A stretch of 64,000 nucleotides of DNA from positions 72,418,001 to 72,482,000 of the forward strand of contig NC_072895.1 of NCBI RefSeq assembly GCF_027943255.1. Reading direction: 5' to 3'. This DNA is from Anastrepha obliqua. Lineage: Eukaryota; Arthropoda; Insecta; Diptera; Tephritidae. Under the pieces are notes generated by a model, which saw only the letters and a list, made by a program, of their open reading frames with translations, made no database searches and had not been told where the DNA came from. Both the position numbers and the translations under genes were made by a program. Shown piece by piece: positions 55,605 through 64,000 of this stretch (its first letter is position 1; the number at the start of each line of letters is the position of its first letter).

Positions 55605-56220
55605 TACCTTCAGTTCATATTTAAATATATTTTGATTAATTGGTAAAAAGTTCACATAAATGTCCACATACATATATTGGATAGAATAAAAGATATTTAT
55701 AAGGAATGAGTTTCTCTATTCTAAGTTGAGAATGCCACTGTTCGCTATTACAGTTGTCAATGTTTAGCATTAGCTAAGAGTTTATTTGCACACAAGTCAG
55801 TTACTCGTATTTTTATCAAGATTCACATTTTTATTAACTCCTTCAGTTGGTACAAGTTTTGCTGCAATTCATTTCACATTCAGAGTTGGGTATAGACCAA
55901 TAAAGCCATAGCGAAAGCGGCTATAAAAAATCCATTGCGTCCAGTAGTTTGACAACGGTAATTTCACTAAACCAGTTTTCAGCACCGACAAGGAAGCTGA
56001 AATAATGGCAGTGCAGTACAATACTCCACCAAACCAGTGGCACTTGTAGCAATAAATTGTTATAATTAAATTTAAAACTTGAAGCATTGAAACCAACAAT
56101 TTTAATTAATCTTTTTTTTCGCGACGTTTTTTTTTTTTTTTGACAAAACAGGCACACCTCTGGTGTACGGGAATAGAATAAATATTGCAGTTAGAATGCG
56201 TTAGAAGCGTAGTCGAGTGC
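55605..56220. other. Intergenic sequence upstream of cuticle gene 2
   Basis: AT-rich with poly-T runs at 56110-56140. The minus-strand open frames at 55869-56157 have no domain. No clear TATA box at the expected distance before the initiator at 56230. Confidence 0.45.
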
Positions 56221-56229
56221 CGTATCTGG

Positions 56230-56235
56230 TCAGAT
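56230..56235 (+). promoter_or_regulatory. Possible initiator of cuticle gene 2
   Basis: TCAGAT lies 28 bp before the ATG, matching the position of the initiator in gene 1. No TATA box is visible 25-35 bp upstream, unlike gene 1. Confidence 0.4.
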
Positions 56236-56257
56236 AAACTCAAATCAAAAAACCAAA

Positions 56258-56629
56258 ATGAAATTCTTTGTTAGTATATATTTATTATATTTTGGAAACA
56301 ACCTGAAAGGACTATCTTAAATACTAAAAACCAAAAACTTTTTAAATATTTTCCTCCAGATTGTGTTCGCTTGCTTGTTCGCCATTGTGTTGGCTAACGA
56401 AGACGCAGAAGTCTTGAAAAACGAATCGGAAGTCAACCCAGAGGACTTCCACTATATACTCGAACTCGATAACAGTATCAAAGCCGAACAAGCGGGTAGC
56501 TTACAAGGTAAGGACACGTGGGTTGTGACCGGCCAATATGAACATCTAACACCAGAGGGCAAAACTGTTAAAGTAGCTTACAAAGCTGATGAGACTGGAT
56601 ATCATCCACACGTCGATACCGTTTTGTAA
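56258..56629 (+). CDS. RR-1 cuticle protein, Lcp65A-type, short (93 aa, two coding exons)
   Basis: Coding exons are 56258-56269 (MKFF) and 56360-56629, separated by a 90-bp phase-0 intron (gttagt...cctccag). Position and phase are the same as in the paralogue at 42859. Signal peptide [16 protein letters not shown], then [20 protein letters not shown], parallel to NEEADVLRSESEVNPDSFKY in gene 1. The RR-1 motif [27 protein letters not shown] is intact, but the protein stops at HPHVDTVL, without the proline-rich and helical C-terminal extension of gene 1 (24 residues shorter overall). It is expected to be secreted and to bind chitin. The shorter C-terminus could be normal for this paralogue or a secondary truncation; no frame damage is seen before the stop. 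Confidence 0.93.
56270..56359 (+). other. Intron of cuticle gene 2
   Basis: Starts GTTAGT, ends ttttcctccAG. Phase 0 after codon 4, the same position as in gene 1 but 90 bp rather than 211 bp. Confidence 0.88.
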
Positions 56630-56686
56630 AAAATTTCTAAATACGATTTTTATTCGCATTGAATATGAAAAAATCGCAAAATATTG

Positions 56687-56692
56687 AATAAA
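56687..56692 (+). promoter_or_regulatory. Polyadenylation signal of cuticle gene 2
   Basis: AATAAA 57 bp after the stop codon. Confidence 0.65.
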
Positions 56693-56699
56693 AAAATAA

Positions 56700-57150
56700 T
56701 ATTTCAAAAATAATATAAAAAATAATGTGGGTCTTTGTCACAGGCGTACTTTTCCAAATGGTTGTGTTTGTCAACACAAAGTGGAGAGAGAGTTTTTTTT
56801 CTAGAAAGAAATGCAACATATTATTTTATAAAATGATAATAGATGCATTTGTAAGTATATGGCAAGCATGAGACGGTCACGGATTGGCTGATGATGAAAA
56901 AACGTTCACTGGAGCATTCCCTACGTTAATCCCCACCTTTAATGCCTTTGAGACATTCATATTTAGGGTTAATTTTTTTTTACTTTCCTAATTTCTTTTA
57001 TAGGGCTTGGGATTAACAGCTCAATATTAGTACTTACAGGATGACACAATTGGAAATATTATGGCTAAAAAATGCAAATGCATTGTTGGAAGAATGTTAC
57101 AAGTTATCAAAAGAAATTACTGTGAAAATTTTTTCGTTATTTAACGACCG
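56700..57150. other. No recognisable feature
   Basis: AT-rich sequence between cuticle gene 2 and the next LINE. Confidence 0.4.
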
Positions 57151-57155
57151 ATGAC

Positions 57156-57985
57156 TTGGTCCTAATGGTCTCAGGTCCCTTCCCATCAGTGATGGCTGAA
57201 ATTTTGGAAGGTGCACTGGCTACACTCAGCAGATGGGCCGCCAGTAGCGGTCTCAGAGTCAACTCTGACAAAACGGAGTTGATGCTATTCTCCAGAAAAT
57301 ACAAGCCTCCACCTTTTAAGCTTCCTAGACTTAACAACCAGTGTCTTATACTTTCATCGGAAGTCAAGTATCTTGGTGTAATACTTGATCCCAAGCTCCA
57401 CTGGAAGATGCACATAGGAAATCGAGTTAAGAAGGCCTGTAAATCTATGTTCGGCAAAAAATGGATGTACAACTTAGTGGTTCTGCCAAATTTGCCGATG
57501 AGCTTGCCAGGAAGGGGGCGGCAGAACCGGATCCAACTGCCCCCTTCTCAGACATCGGTATCCCCTTGGCCGTCGTTAAAGGGAAAATACACAACTTCTT
57601 TCTAATAAAAGCGCAAGACAGATGGAGGTCTGTCTCATCGTGTGCCATTTCAAAAGCCCTATGGCCTCAATACGATATAAACAGAACGCTTAAGGTGATG
57701 GGAATCCCCCGCCATTCAATTTCCAAACTCATTGCGGTGATCACGGGTCACTGGGTGATCGGCACTCATGCGGAGAAACTTGGAATTCCGTACAACCCCC
57801 ATTGCAGAAACTGTGGGGATCCTGCAGAGAAAGAGACTGTGGAACACTTTCTCCGCAAATGCCCGGCCCTGGCGGCTAGGCGCTTGAGATTCCTTAGCGT
57901 CCCCTTTGGGGATGACTTGATGAAATTCTCCAGCCTGGATCAATTTTCTCTCCTCCGCTACATCAACATCACTAGATGGCTGTAG
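57156..57985 (+). pseudogene. LINE with internal deletion joining RT end to RNase H tail
   Basis: Frame 57156-57605 reads GALATLSRWAASSGLRVNSD, KTELMLFSRKYKPPPFK and EVKYLGVILDPKLHWKMHIG (RT thumb), up to KSMFGKKWM near 57460. There the sequence jumps, in another frame (57461-57985), to KFADELARKGAAEPDPTAPF (end of RNase H) and continues to the stop through GHWVIGTHAEKLGIPYNPHC, RNCGDPAEKETVEHFLRKCP and LRYINITRWL. The RT C-terminal half and most of RNase H are deleted. The 3' tail frame is intact, so the copy is fairly young. Same family as 61630-62790. Confidence 0.85.
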
Positions 57986-58239
57986 ACGGTTTTCTCTCCT
58001 CCCTAAATCTTACCTACCTAACGTTATTTAAGAAATCCGTAGGAGAAAACGAAGGAAATACTATTAAGTAAATTGCTATATAAAAAAGTCGAATAGAAAG
58101 ATAATGTTGCCATTTTCATTAAAAGTTGAGTTTTTATTAGTGTTTTAATTATGTACAACTTTGCTCTGCTCTTTTTTCCTCAAAAGTTAAGACAATATTT
58201 TAAAAAAGTTATTATATATTTAATTTCGAAGTATTATCC

Positions 58240-58510
58240 CTCGGTATAAACCTGTTCCCATCGTTCGCGAAAAAACACGTTGCATTTTAAGGCGATCCGT
58301 GAATCGATTCATTTGTTTGACTTCTTCATAAGCGTGAAAATACTGATCCGCCAGAGCACCTGCTATGGATCAGAACAAATAATAGTCGGCAGGAGCAACG
58401 TCTGCGGAGTACGGCGGGTGAGGCAAGACTTCCAATTTACATGTTTCTAAGCATTTTCCTTCCTTTCGTTATTCGAGGCCGAGCGTTATCATGCTGGAGC
58501 GTAATTTGGT
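58240..58510 (-). pseudogene. Mariner transposase C-terminal remnant (mauritiana/cecropia-like)
   Basis: The minus strand reads QHDNARPRITKGRKMLRNM (second Asp), then LEVLPHPPYSADVAPADYYL (third-Asp region), ALADQYFHAYEEVKQMNRFT and RERWEQVYTEG, the usual end of transposases in this group. Frameshifts separate the pieces and no terminal repeats were found. Confidence 0.72.
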
Positions 58511-58519
58511 TGTGCCCAG

Positions 58520-59288
58520 TGCTGCCGTTTCTGTTACTTATAATCAAAGTTTTTATTTATTTTCTTCACAAGCGTTTTAGTTATTTGGTTATTACACTAA
58601 ATTTGTAAAATGGGTTACTTCTTAGTGAAACCTAATATAAGCGCGCAGTTAAAATTGTCTGATTATATTATGGAATTGGGTATTTCCTCTTCGCACTTGG
58701 GCAAAATATTTTACTTTTTACTGTGAATTGTATCGCATGTACTGGCGGCATAGCAAATGTTGTATCCAATGGTAGAGAGAAGTGAATGGCAAATACTTTT
58801 GAATCTGTATTATTGCAAATATAAGACTCAACTTCGAAATAAATTGAAGATAAAGCTTTTCAAGATATAATGCTTTCAAAAAAGTGTTAAAAAGTAAAAA
58901 GTAAATGGATGAAATAAAAGCCCCTGGAGAATGGTATAAATTGTTTAGCCAATATTTCTTTTTTATTAAATTGAAGCCAATTGGTTGGTACTTAGTTCGT
59001 TTTTAGCTCATTGAGTAATTTAGACTGAGCTTGTTTTTATGAAACACATAAAATAATTCATAATATAGGTTTGTCGCAACTTAATATTTTTTTAGGAAAT
59101 TCATACATAAATATATGCCTAAATTAATTTTTTTTTTATGTATACGTATATAAACGTAAAATAATATAAATAAGATGCTTGTTTTTGTCTTAAGATTTAG
59201 TTCAGTTTTGTCTACTTTTCCCCCAAAGTTGGTATTATTCGTTTTAGTGCGCGGTCTTACCGCCCGTATAGTCTTACTGTAAGTATTA
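58520..59288. other. No recognisable feature
   Basis: AT-rich spacer between two mariner-type sequences. Confidence 0.4.
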
Positions 59289-59290
59289 TA

Positions 59291-60577
59291 CGAGGGGTGC
59301 CTTTTATATGTCGGGATTTGGCAACCCTGGTTGGATCTGGCAACTGACAGCTGTATCGCAAAGTTTGAAATTTTTTGGCTTTTACGTACTCAGAACGTTT
59401 TGAAATACCAGCACTATTTGTGTTGTTTACAGTAAATTAAAAGATTCATCTCGGTCCAAAAATGGAATTAAATCGTGAACATTTTCGTGCGATTATTTTT
59501 TACAACTTTCGACGTGGATTAACTCAGCAACATTGCATGGATGAACTTAATTCATTTTTTGGCGATGAAGCTCCATCAAGGACCAGTGTTTATCGATGGT
59601 ATGGTGAATTCAATCGTGGTCGTAGTTCACTCCAAGACGAATTTCGTGAAGGTCGTTCAAAATCAGTTGTTGTTCCGAAAACCATTGATGCTGTGCGCAA
59701 ACTGATATTGCAAGACCGTCATGTGACCTATCGTGAGATTCAGACAATCTTAGGCATTAGTGGGACCAGCATACATTCAATATTGCATAAACATTTGACT
59801 GTCATAAAAATTTGTTCGCGTTGGATCCCACACAATTTGTCAATCGCTCAAAAAAAGGCTCGGGTCGATTGGTCGAAGGAAATGCTCAAAAAATACGATC
59901 GCGGGGCTTCAAAACACGTCTATGACATCGTGACAGGTGATGAATCATGGATTTACGCGTATGAGCCCGAAAGTAAACAGCAGTCGACTGTATGGGTATT
60001 TCAAGATGAGCCAAATCCAACAAAAGTTGTTCGCGCACGAAGCACTTCCAAGCAAATGGTCGCCTATTTTTTCGGAAAAACTGGACATGTCGCAACTGTT
60101 CCACTAGAACAACGCAGAACAGTAAATTCTGAGTGGTACACAACCATTTGTTTGCCAGTTGTCTTCCAAGAAATTGGAAAAACCAATCACTAAAGACGGA
60201 TCACTCTTCACCAGGACAATGCGAGCTCTCACACATCGGCTCAAACAACTGCATTTTTGAGCACCCAAATAATCGAATCAATGGGTCATCCGCCGTATAG
60301 TCCTGACTTGGCACTGAATGACTTCTTTTTATTCCCGTACGTAAAAAACAAACTGAGAGGTCAACGTTTTTCGACACCTGAAGAAGCGGTTGCGGCATTC
60401 AGAATGCATGTTTTGGAGGTACCTCATTCAGAGTGGCAAAAGTGCTTCGACAATTGGTTCAAACGCATGCAAAAGTGTATAGATCCTCATGGAGAATATT
60501 TTGAAAAACAATAGTGATTTTCGATGATTAAAATTTGTTTTTGTTCTCTAATCCCGACATATAAAAGGCACCCCTCG
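59291..60577 (+). mobile_element. Near-intact mariner transposon
   Basis: Perfect 27-bp inverted ends at 59291-59317 and 60551-60577, starting CGAGGGGTGCCTTTTATATG, are flanked by TA at 59289-59290 and 60578-60579. At 1287 bp it is full length. The transposase frame is continuous apart from one stop codon, making this the best-preserved DNA transposon in the window and evidence of recent mariner activity in the lineage. Confidence 0.95.
59462..60514 (+). pseudogene. Mariner DD34D transposase with a single in-frame stop
   Basis: The frame starts at 59462 (MELNREHFRAIIFYNFRRGL) and runs 350 codons to the TAG at 60512-60514. The only break is TAA at codon 244 (60191-60193), with the same frame resuming immediately (RRITLHQDNASSHTSAQTTA). 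N-terminal helix-turn-helix regions lie around residues 1-50 and 75-115. Catalytic residues are D160 (VTGDESW), D252 (LHQDNASSH) and D287 (LALNDFFLFPYV), with exactly 34 residues between the last two, so the DD34D signature is intact. The C-terminus ends CIDPHGEYFEKQ. The stop would leave a 243-residue product lacking the last two catalytic residues. Confidence 0.92.
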
Positions 60578-60579
60578 TA

Positions 60580-61625
60580 GGGCATCCGATGATTTTTTCG
60601 ATAGGGAGTAGAAAATAAAAAACTTCCGAAATTTGAAACAAAAACTGACATCTGTGACCGAAAATGAATTTATGAAGAAACACAACACATGTCCGCGGAT
60701 GGGCCAGGTTACCGCAAAATGTTTTAGACCTACAGTAACAAACTTGCATACATAATAGTGTAACATATTACCTAAATATTTTGTAAAAACAAAAATTACT
60801 ACTTCCGCAAAATGAATTCAAGGTGGAGTAGAGTAACTAAATTTTTTAATTTTTAACTTCAGAAACCCGATTGCGTACGACCACAATAGTACAAATAGGA
60901 TATTCATCTGAATAGATAAAACAGGAGAAATAATGCATGTGTGAGTAATCTGACACATTCAAATGAGAGTAGCCCAGTCTAACCTGTAGTCCATGCATAA
61001 ATATATTGTAGAGATTAAAAGAGATTTTGATTTTTGACTGAAATATTATATCATCTCTTGATTAGAGCCCTTTCATTTAAAATAGTAATGACGGATCTAA
61101 AACCATTTTATAGTATCAAGAAAAGTATTAATATTGATTATTCAATAGTAGTTCACATGGGTTAGCATCAGACATCCTTCAGATGTAACAATTACGAATT
61201 ACAAATGGTGACGGCTTGGAATTGTGCCTAGGATTAAGAAAATAAAATAATGTTGAGCATCGCAGTTTGATTATGAAGATTTTGTTCTACAAAACTTAGT
61301 TATTAATTTTTAGCATAGCATATTTTTAGGCAGGGGCAGTGAAAGCTTTATATGTGCGTACAAATTCAATGCATGCACAACTAAACTATTTAATTGGAGC
61401 TCAATCTTAACAATTTACTAAGTATTCCATTTTATGTTTGAAAAAAAAAAAAAAATTACGTAGTTATAATTATAAAATGCTTCACACAGCGACGAAATAC
61501 TAATAATATAACGGTTTTAATACACATGCATTGACAATGGACATACATAGATACATATTTATACTTTAGATATTGGAAAGAGTAACACTTCTTACTAACT
61601 TTCGAATATTTTTAGCTACATACGA
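60580..61625. other. No recognisable feature
   Basis: AT-rich. A poly-A run lies at 61441-61455. No domain-bearing frames. Confidence 0.4.
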
Positions 61626-61629
61626 TTTT

Positions 61630-62790
61630 ACAAAAGCTGGTAGCTATGGAAAATGGTTGAAGTACCAGACTGCCACTTCCCAAGTAGCCGTAAAGCGCCG
61701 TTTTCGCGTGTGTGCTGATCGTCTATTGTACGTGGGCCAGATAACACATGAAGAAATGAAGCTCCATCTCTTATGCGCTTTCCTGAGAAATAAACTTTGT
61801 AATTCCCCTTTAACAACAGTCAAGATGATCTCTGAGACCAATTCAGTCTAACCCCTCCTGGCAAGCTATTTAGCATTTTCATTTCTCCTATGCTCCTATG
61901 TCCGAGAACCCGAATCAGAGAAATTTTACCTACGCTCCAGAGAGATTTGATCTCCTCCTTACAGGAGTTGAATTGTGTGGATCTGCACCATGGCGTTGTC
62001 AAAGCCCTGATCACGGCTTGACCATTGACAAATATGTTAACATCTCCCTCGCTACCAGATTCCCTAAGCATTTTGCATGCCTGCAAGATGATAATGGCAA
62101 TTTTAAGGCCGGCTGATTTAGAGAAAACCCTGCTCCGACGTTCGGTTCCATCTTTGGGCCGTCAGTGAAGACAGAGATACCAGCTTCGGTACAGATTTCC
62201 CCCTCGTTCTAAATCTTCTTAATTGGAAATATTGCCATGGCACGACTCTTAAATTCCAGTTTGCGGATAGAGAGATCTATACGAAGTTCAGAGAAATACG
62301 GTGTTACCTGCCTGAAAACGCTACTATGGCCCTTGAAAGATTTTCCGTAAAGGCCCCCTCCTTCGACCTGATTGCGCTTTGAGCAGCGATGAAAATAACG
62401 TAAAATTCGAAGGAAAGTAAGTGCAAAACGACATTCAGGGCAAAACGACTGGGGCAAGTTCTACAGGCTCCAGTGATGCCAATACATCCAGTCCCTTACA
62501 CCCTCCCCAGTTTAGCAATATTATAGCCCTTCCGAAGGGATTCCCCCAGACCAGCCATCCATACGTTAAAATTGGCAGACCCACTACGTAGTACATCCAA
62601 AGAACGACTAGCGGCTTGAGTCTCTATTTTTTGCCAAACATAGATTTGCAATAGTAGACAGCAATACTGGCCTTCTTTACCCGATCTTCAACGAGTAGCT
62701 TGCAATATAGCTTGGAGTCAAGCGTCACTACAAGGATCTTAACTTCCGATGAAAGGGAACGTGGTTATTTAATTTCGAAAGCCTAAAGTG
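61630..62790 (-). pseudogene. LINE fragment: RT end, RNase H and C-terminal linker
   Basis: Read from 62760 downward on the minus strand: SEVKILVVTLDSKLYCKLLV (RT thumb, parallel to EVKYLGVILDPKLHWKMHIG at 57361-57420), then text around GLPILTYGWLVWGNPFGRAI. Next are VFTDG (RNase H first Asp, about 62165), LRESGSEGDVNIFVNGQAVI (normally FVDGQA; here Asp is replaced by Asn), CKEEIKSLWSVGKISLIRVL, GHRSIGEMKMLNSLPGG (the ADELARKG region, damaged), and KGELQSLFLRKAHKRWSFIS. Many frameshifts. It supplies the region deleted in the copy at 57156-57985. Confidence 0.8.
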
Positions 62791-62804
62791 TGGTAAAAGC
62801 TTAT

Positions 62805-62990
62805 AAAGCTTATAAATATATATATAAATTTATAAATTTATTTAAATATAAATTTATATAAATTTATTTATATTTATATTTATAAATTTATTTTTTTAAA
62901 TAACTGTGGCGTACACGCCTCCGATCCTCTCCTCTAAATTTATGGTGTACATCTTGATGGTATTTTCTATTTGACACCTAATAGTCAGCG
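62805..62990 (-). repeat. AT-rich simple repeat with a diverged SINE 3' fragment
   Basis: An imperfect tata/aattta array covers about 62805-62900. It is followed by ggcgtacacgcctccgatcc and tatggtgtacatcttgatgg, which parallel the SINE 3' body on the minus strand. The array is probably an expanded TA tail of that SINE. Confidence 0.6.
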
Positions 62991-63314
62991 AAATTCCTTC
63001 ACAATTTGAGCGACAAACGCTATTTTTATATTAAATTAAATCAATACCTAATTGAGTATGAAGTCTCGCTAAGGCTTAAAAGTGATATATTAAAATCTTA
63101 GTATTTCAGATAAACGCATTATTATGCAAAACATATTACATTACTATATAAGAAGACAAGTCTATATGATGTTAACCTAAATACATCCAATTATTTTGAA
63201 ATCTTCCCGAAAACATAAAACAAAGTAAAGTTTATATCGATTCATTCGAAGAAAAGAAGGAAGTAGATGAAGCATACTAAATTTTAAGGAGGTACTAATT
63301 ACCTAAAAATTATG

Positions 63315-63324
63315 CAAATGCAAA
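63315..63324. repeat. SINE target-site duplication, left
   Basis: CAAATGCAAA, repeated at 63544-63553 on the other side of the SINE. Confidence 0.7.
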
Positions 63325-63543
63325 TATATATTATATGTATATATAATTGGCAATTATTTGTGGTGTGCGTATTGATGTTGTTCCACAAATGGAGGGACCT
63401 ACAGTTTCAAGCCGACTCCGAACGGCAGATATTTTTTATAAGGAGCTTTTTCATGGCATAAATACACTCGGAGGTTTGACACTGCCTGCCGACGGGAGAC
63501 CGCCATTAGAAAAAACGTTTTCTTAATTTTCATTTAACTTCTT
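63325..63543 (-). mobile_element. 5'-truncated SINE copy with duplication
   Basis: On the minus strand the body runs from attaagaaaacgttttttct (about 63525) through tgccgttcggagtcggcttg to a TA-rich tail at 63330. The tRNA head is missing. A 10-bp direct repeat (63315-63324, 63544-63553) directly abuts the truncated 5' side, so the truncation happened at insertion. Confidence 0.85.
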
Positions 63544-64000
63544 CAAATGCAAAGAGTTGGTTATTTTTAAAACTGGTATAGTACACCCGCGAAAAAACAG
63601 TTTGGTCAGTTTTGACTATTTGTATTTTTTATCTTTATTATGAATGTTCAATTTCATTTCATGTATTATAAATATTCATGTTGCGATAGTACGCACTTTT
63701 GAAAGTTTTGATATGCCTTGGGAAGTCACTCTTTATTGCTCTCTTTCTTCTCTTATTTTCAATTATTCAATTTATTATTCAAAGGAACTTTATCTAGCTA
63801 AAAGGAAGTGTTGAAAAACCATGGTTCACTTATTACAACTAATTAAGAATTTCTCCACCCTCGTGCACTATCAGTGGTGCATGTATTTTGTAGTATAAAA
63901 CAATAGACTTAAGCGACGAACTCGTTTACATCGAAATGCTTTGTATAGTTGAGCAATTTATTGAAATTAATTGCTGGAACAACAGCCTGAATAAACCAAT
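63544..64000. other. Window end, no supported gene
   Basis: A TATAAAA word at 63894-63900 is followed 45 bp downstream by an ATG. It lacks an initiator at a suitable distance and the reading from that ATG is short within the window, so no gene is called. It might belong to a further gene beyond the window. Confidence 0.3.

Noticed and set aside
63894..63960. Third cuticle gene beginning at the window end
   Set aside because: A TATAAAA word is present, but there is no MKFF-type first exon with a GT donor and no initiator at the right distance.

Overview
This is AT-rich nuclear DNA from a higher dipteran, most likely a tephritid fruit fly. The evidence is two intron-containing RR-1 (Rebers-Riddiford) cuticle protein genes of the Lcp65A type, insect mariner, pogo, Merlin and Helentron elements, RNase H-bearing non-LTR retrotransposons, and many copies of a dispersed repeat that I associate with tephritid genomes (from memory, not a search). 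There is no bacterial gene organisation, no rRNA and no intact tRNA gene.

Only two host genes are well supported. Both are on the + strand, about 13 kb apart: a 117-residue cuticle protein (42859-43423) and a 93-residue paralogue (56258-56629). Both have a tiny first coding exon (four codons, MKFF), a phase-0 intron, a signal peptide and one RR-1 chitin-binding motif. They look like members of an Lcp65A-type tandem cluster spread apart by transposons. Weak candidate host exons lie at 24493-24637, 24877-24922 and 27043-27252 (minus).

Layout. 0-4 kb: a diverged SINE, a LINE RNase H tail, and a GC-richer block. 4.26-6.39 kb: a complete but mutated pogo/Tigger element with TA duplications. 9.5-13.3 kb: three decayed mariner-type elements and a LINE tail. 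13.8-19.7 kb: two inverted copies of a MITE-like element enclosing a Merlin fragment, a full SINE and a LINE fragment; the second copy carries a nested mariner. 20.8-21.2 kb: an RTE-like LINE fragment. 25.7-29.4 kb: a full-length decayed mariner, then a Helentron fragment with Pif1-type helicase fused to an endonuclease. 29.8-42.7 kb: SINE copies, mariner remnants and featureless AT-rich DNA. 42.7-56.7 kb: the cuticle gene pair, between which lies a very large inverted repeat (arms 44293-46872 and 52914-55545) around a spacer full of LINE, SINE and mariner fragments. 57-64 kb: two LINE fragments of one family, a nearly intact mariner (59291-60577) with one in-frame stop, and more SINE copies.

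The most noteworthy items are the inverted duplication, whose arms change abruptly from about 99% to about 85% identity inside a LINE; the tRNA-derived SINE family with visible target-site duplications; the helicase-endonuclease fusion; the pogo element with a C-terminal PCNA-binding motif; and the mariner only one nonsense codon away from an open frame. Identities are by eye; no alignment or database search was run.
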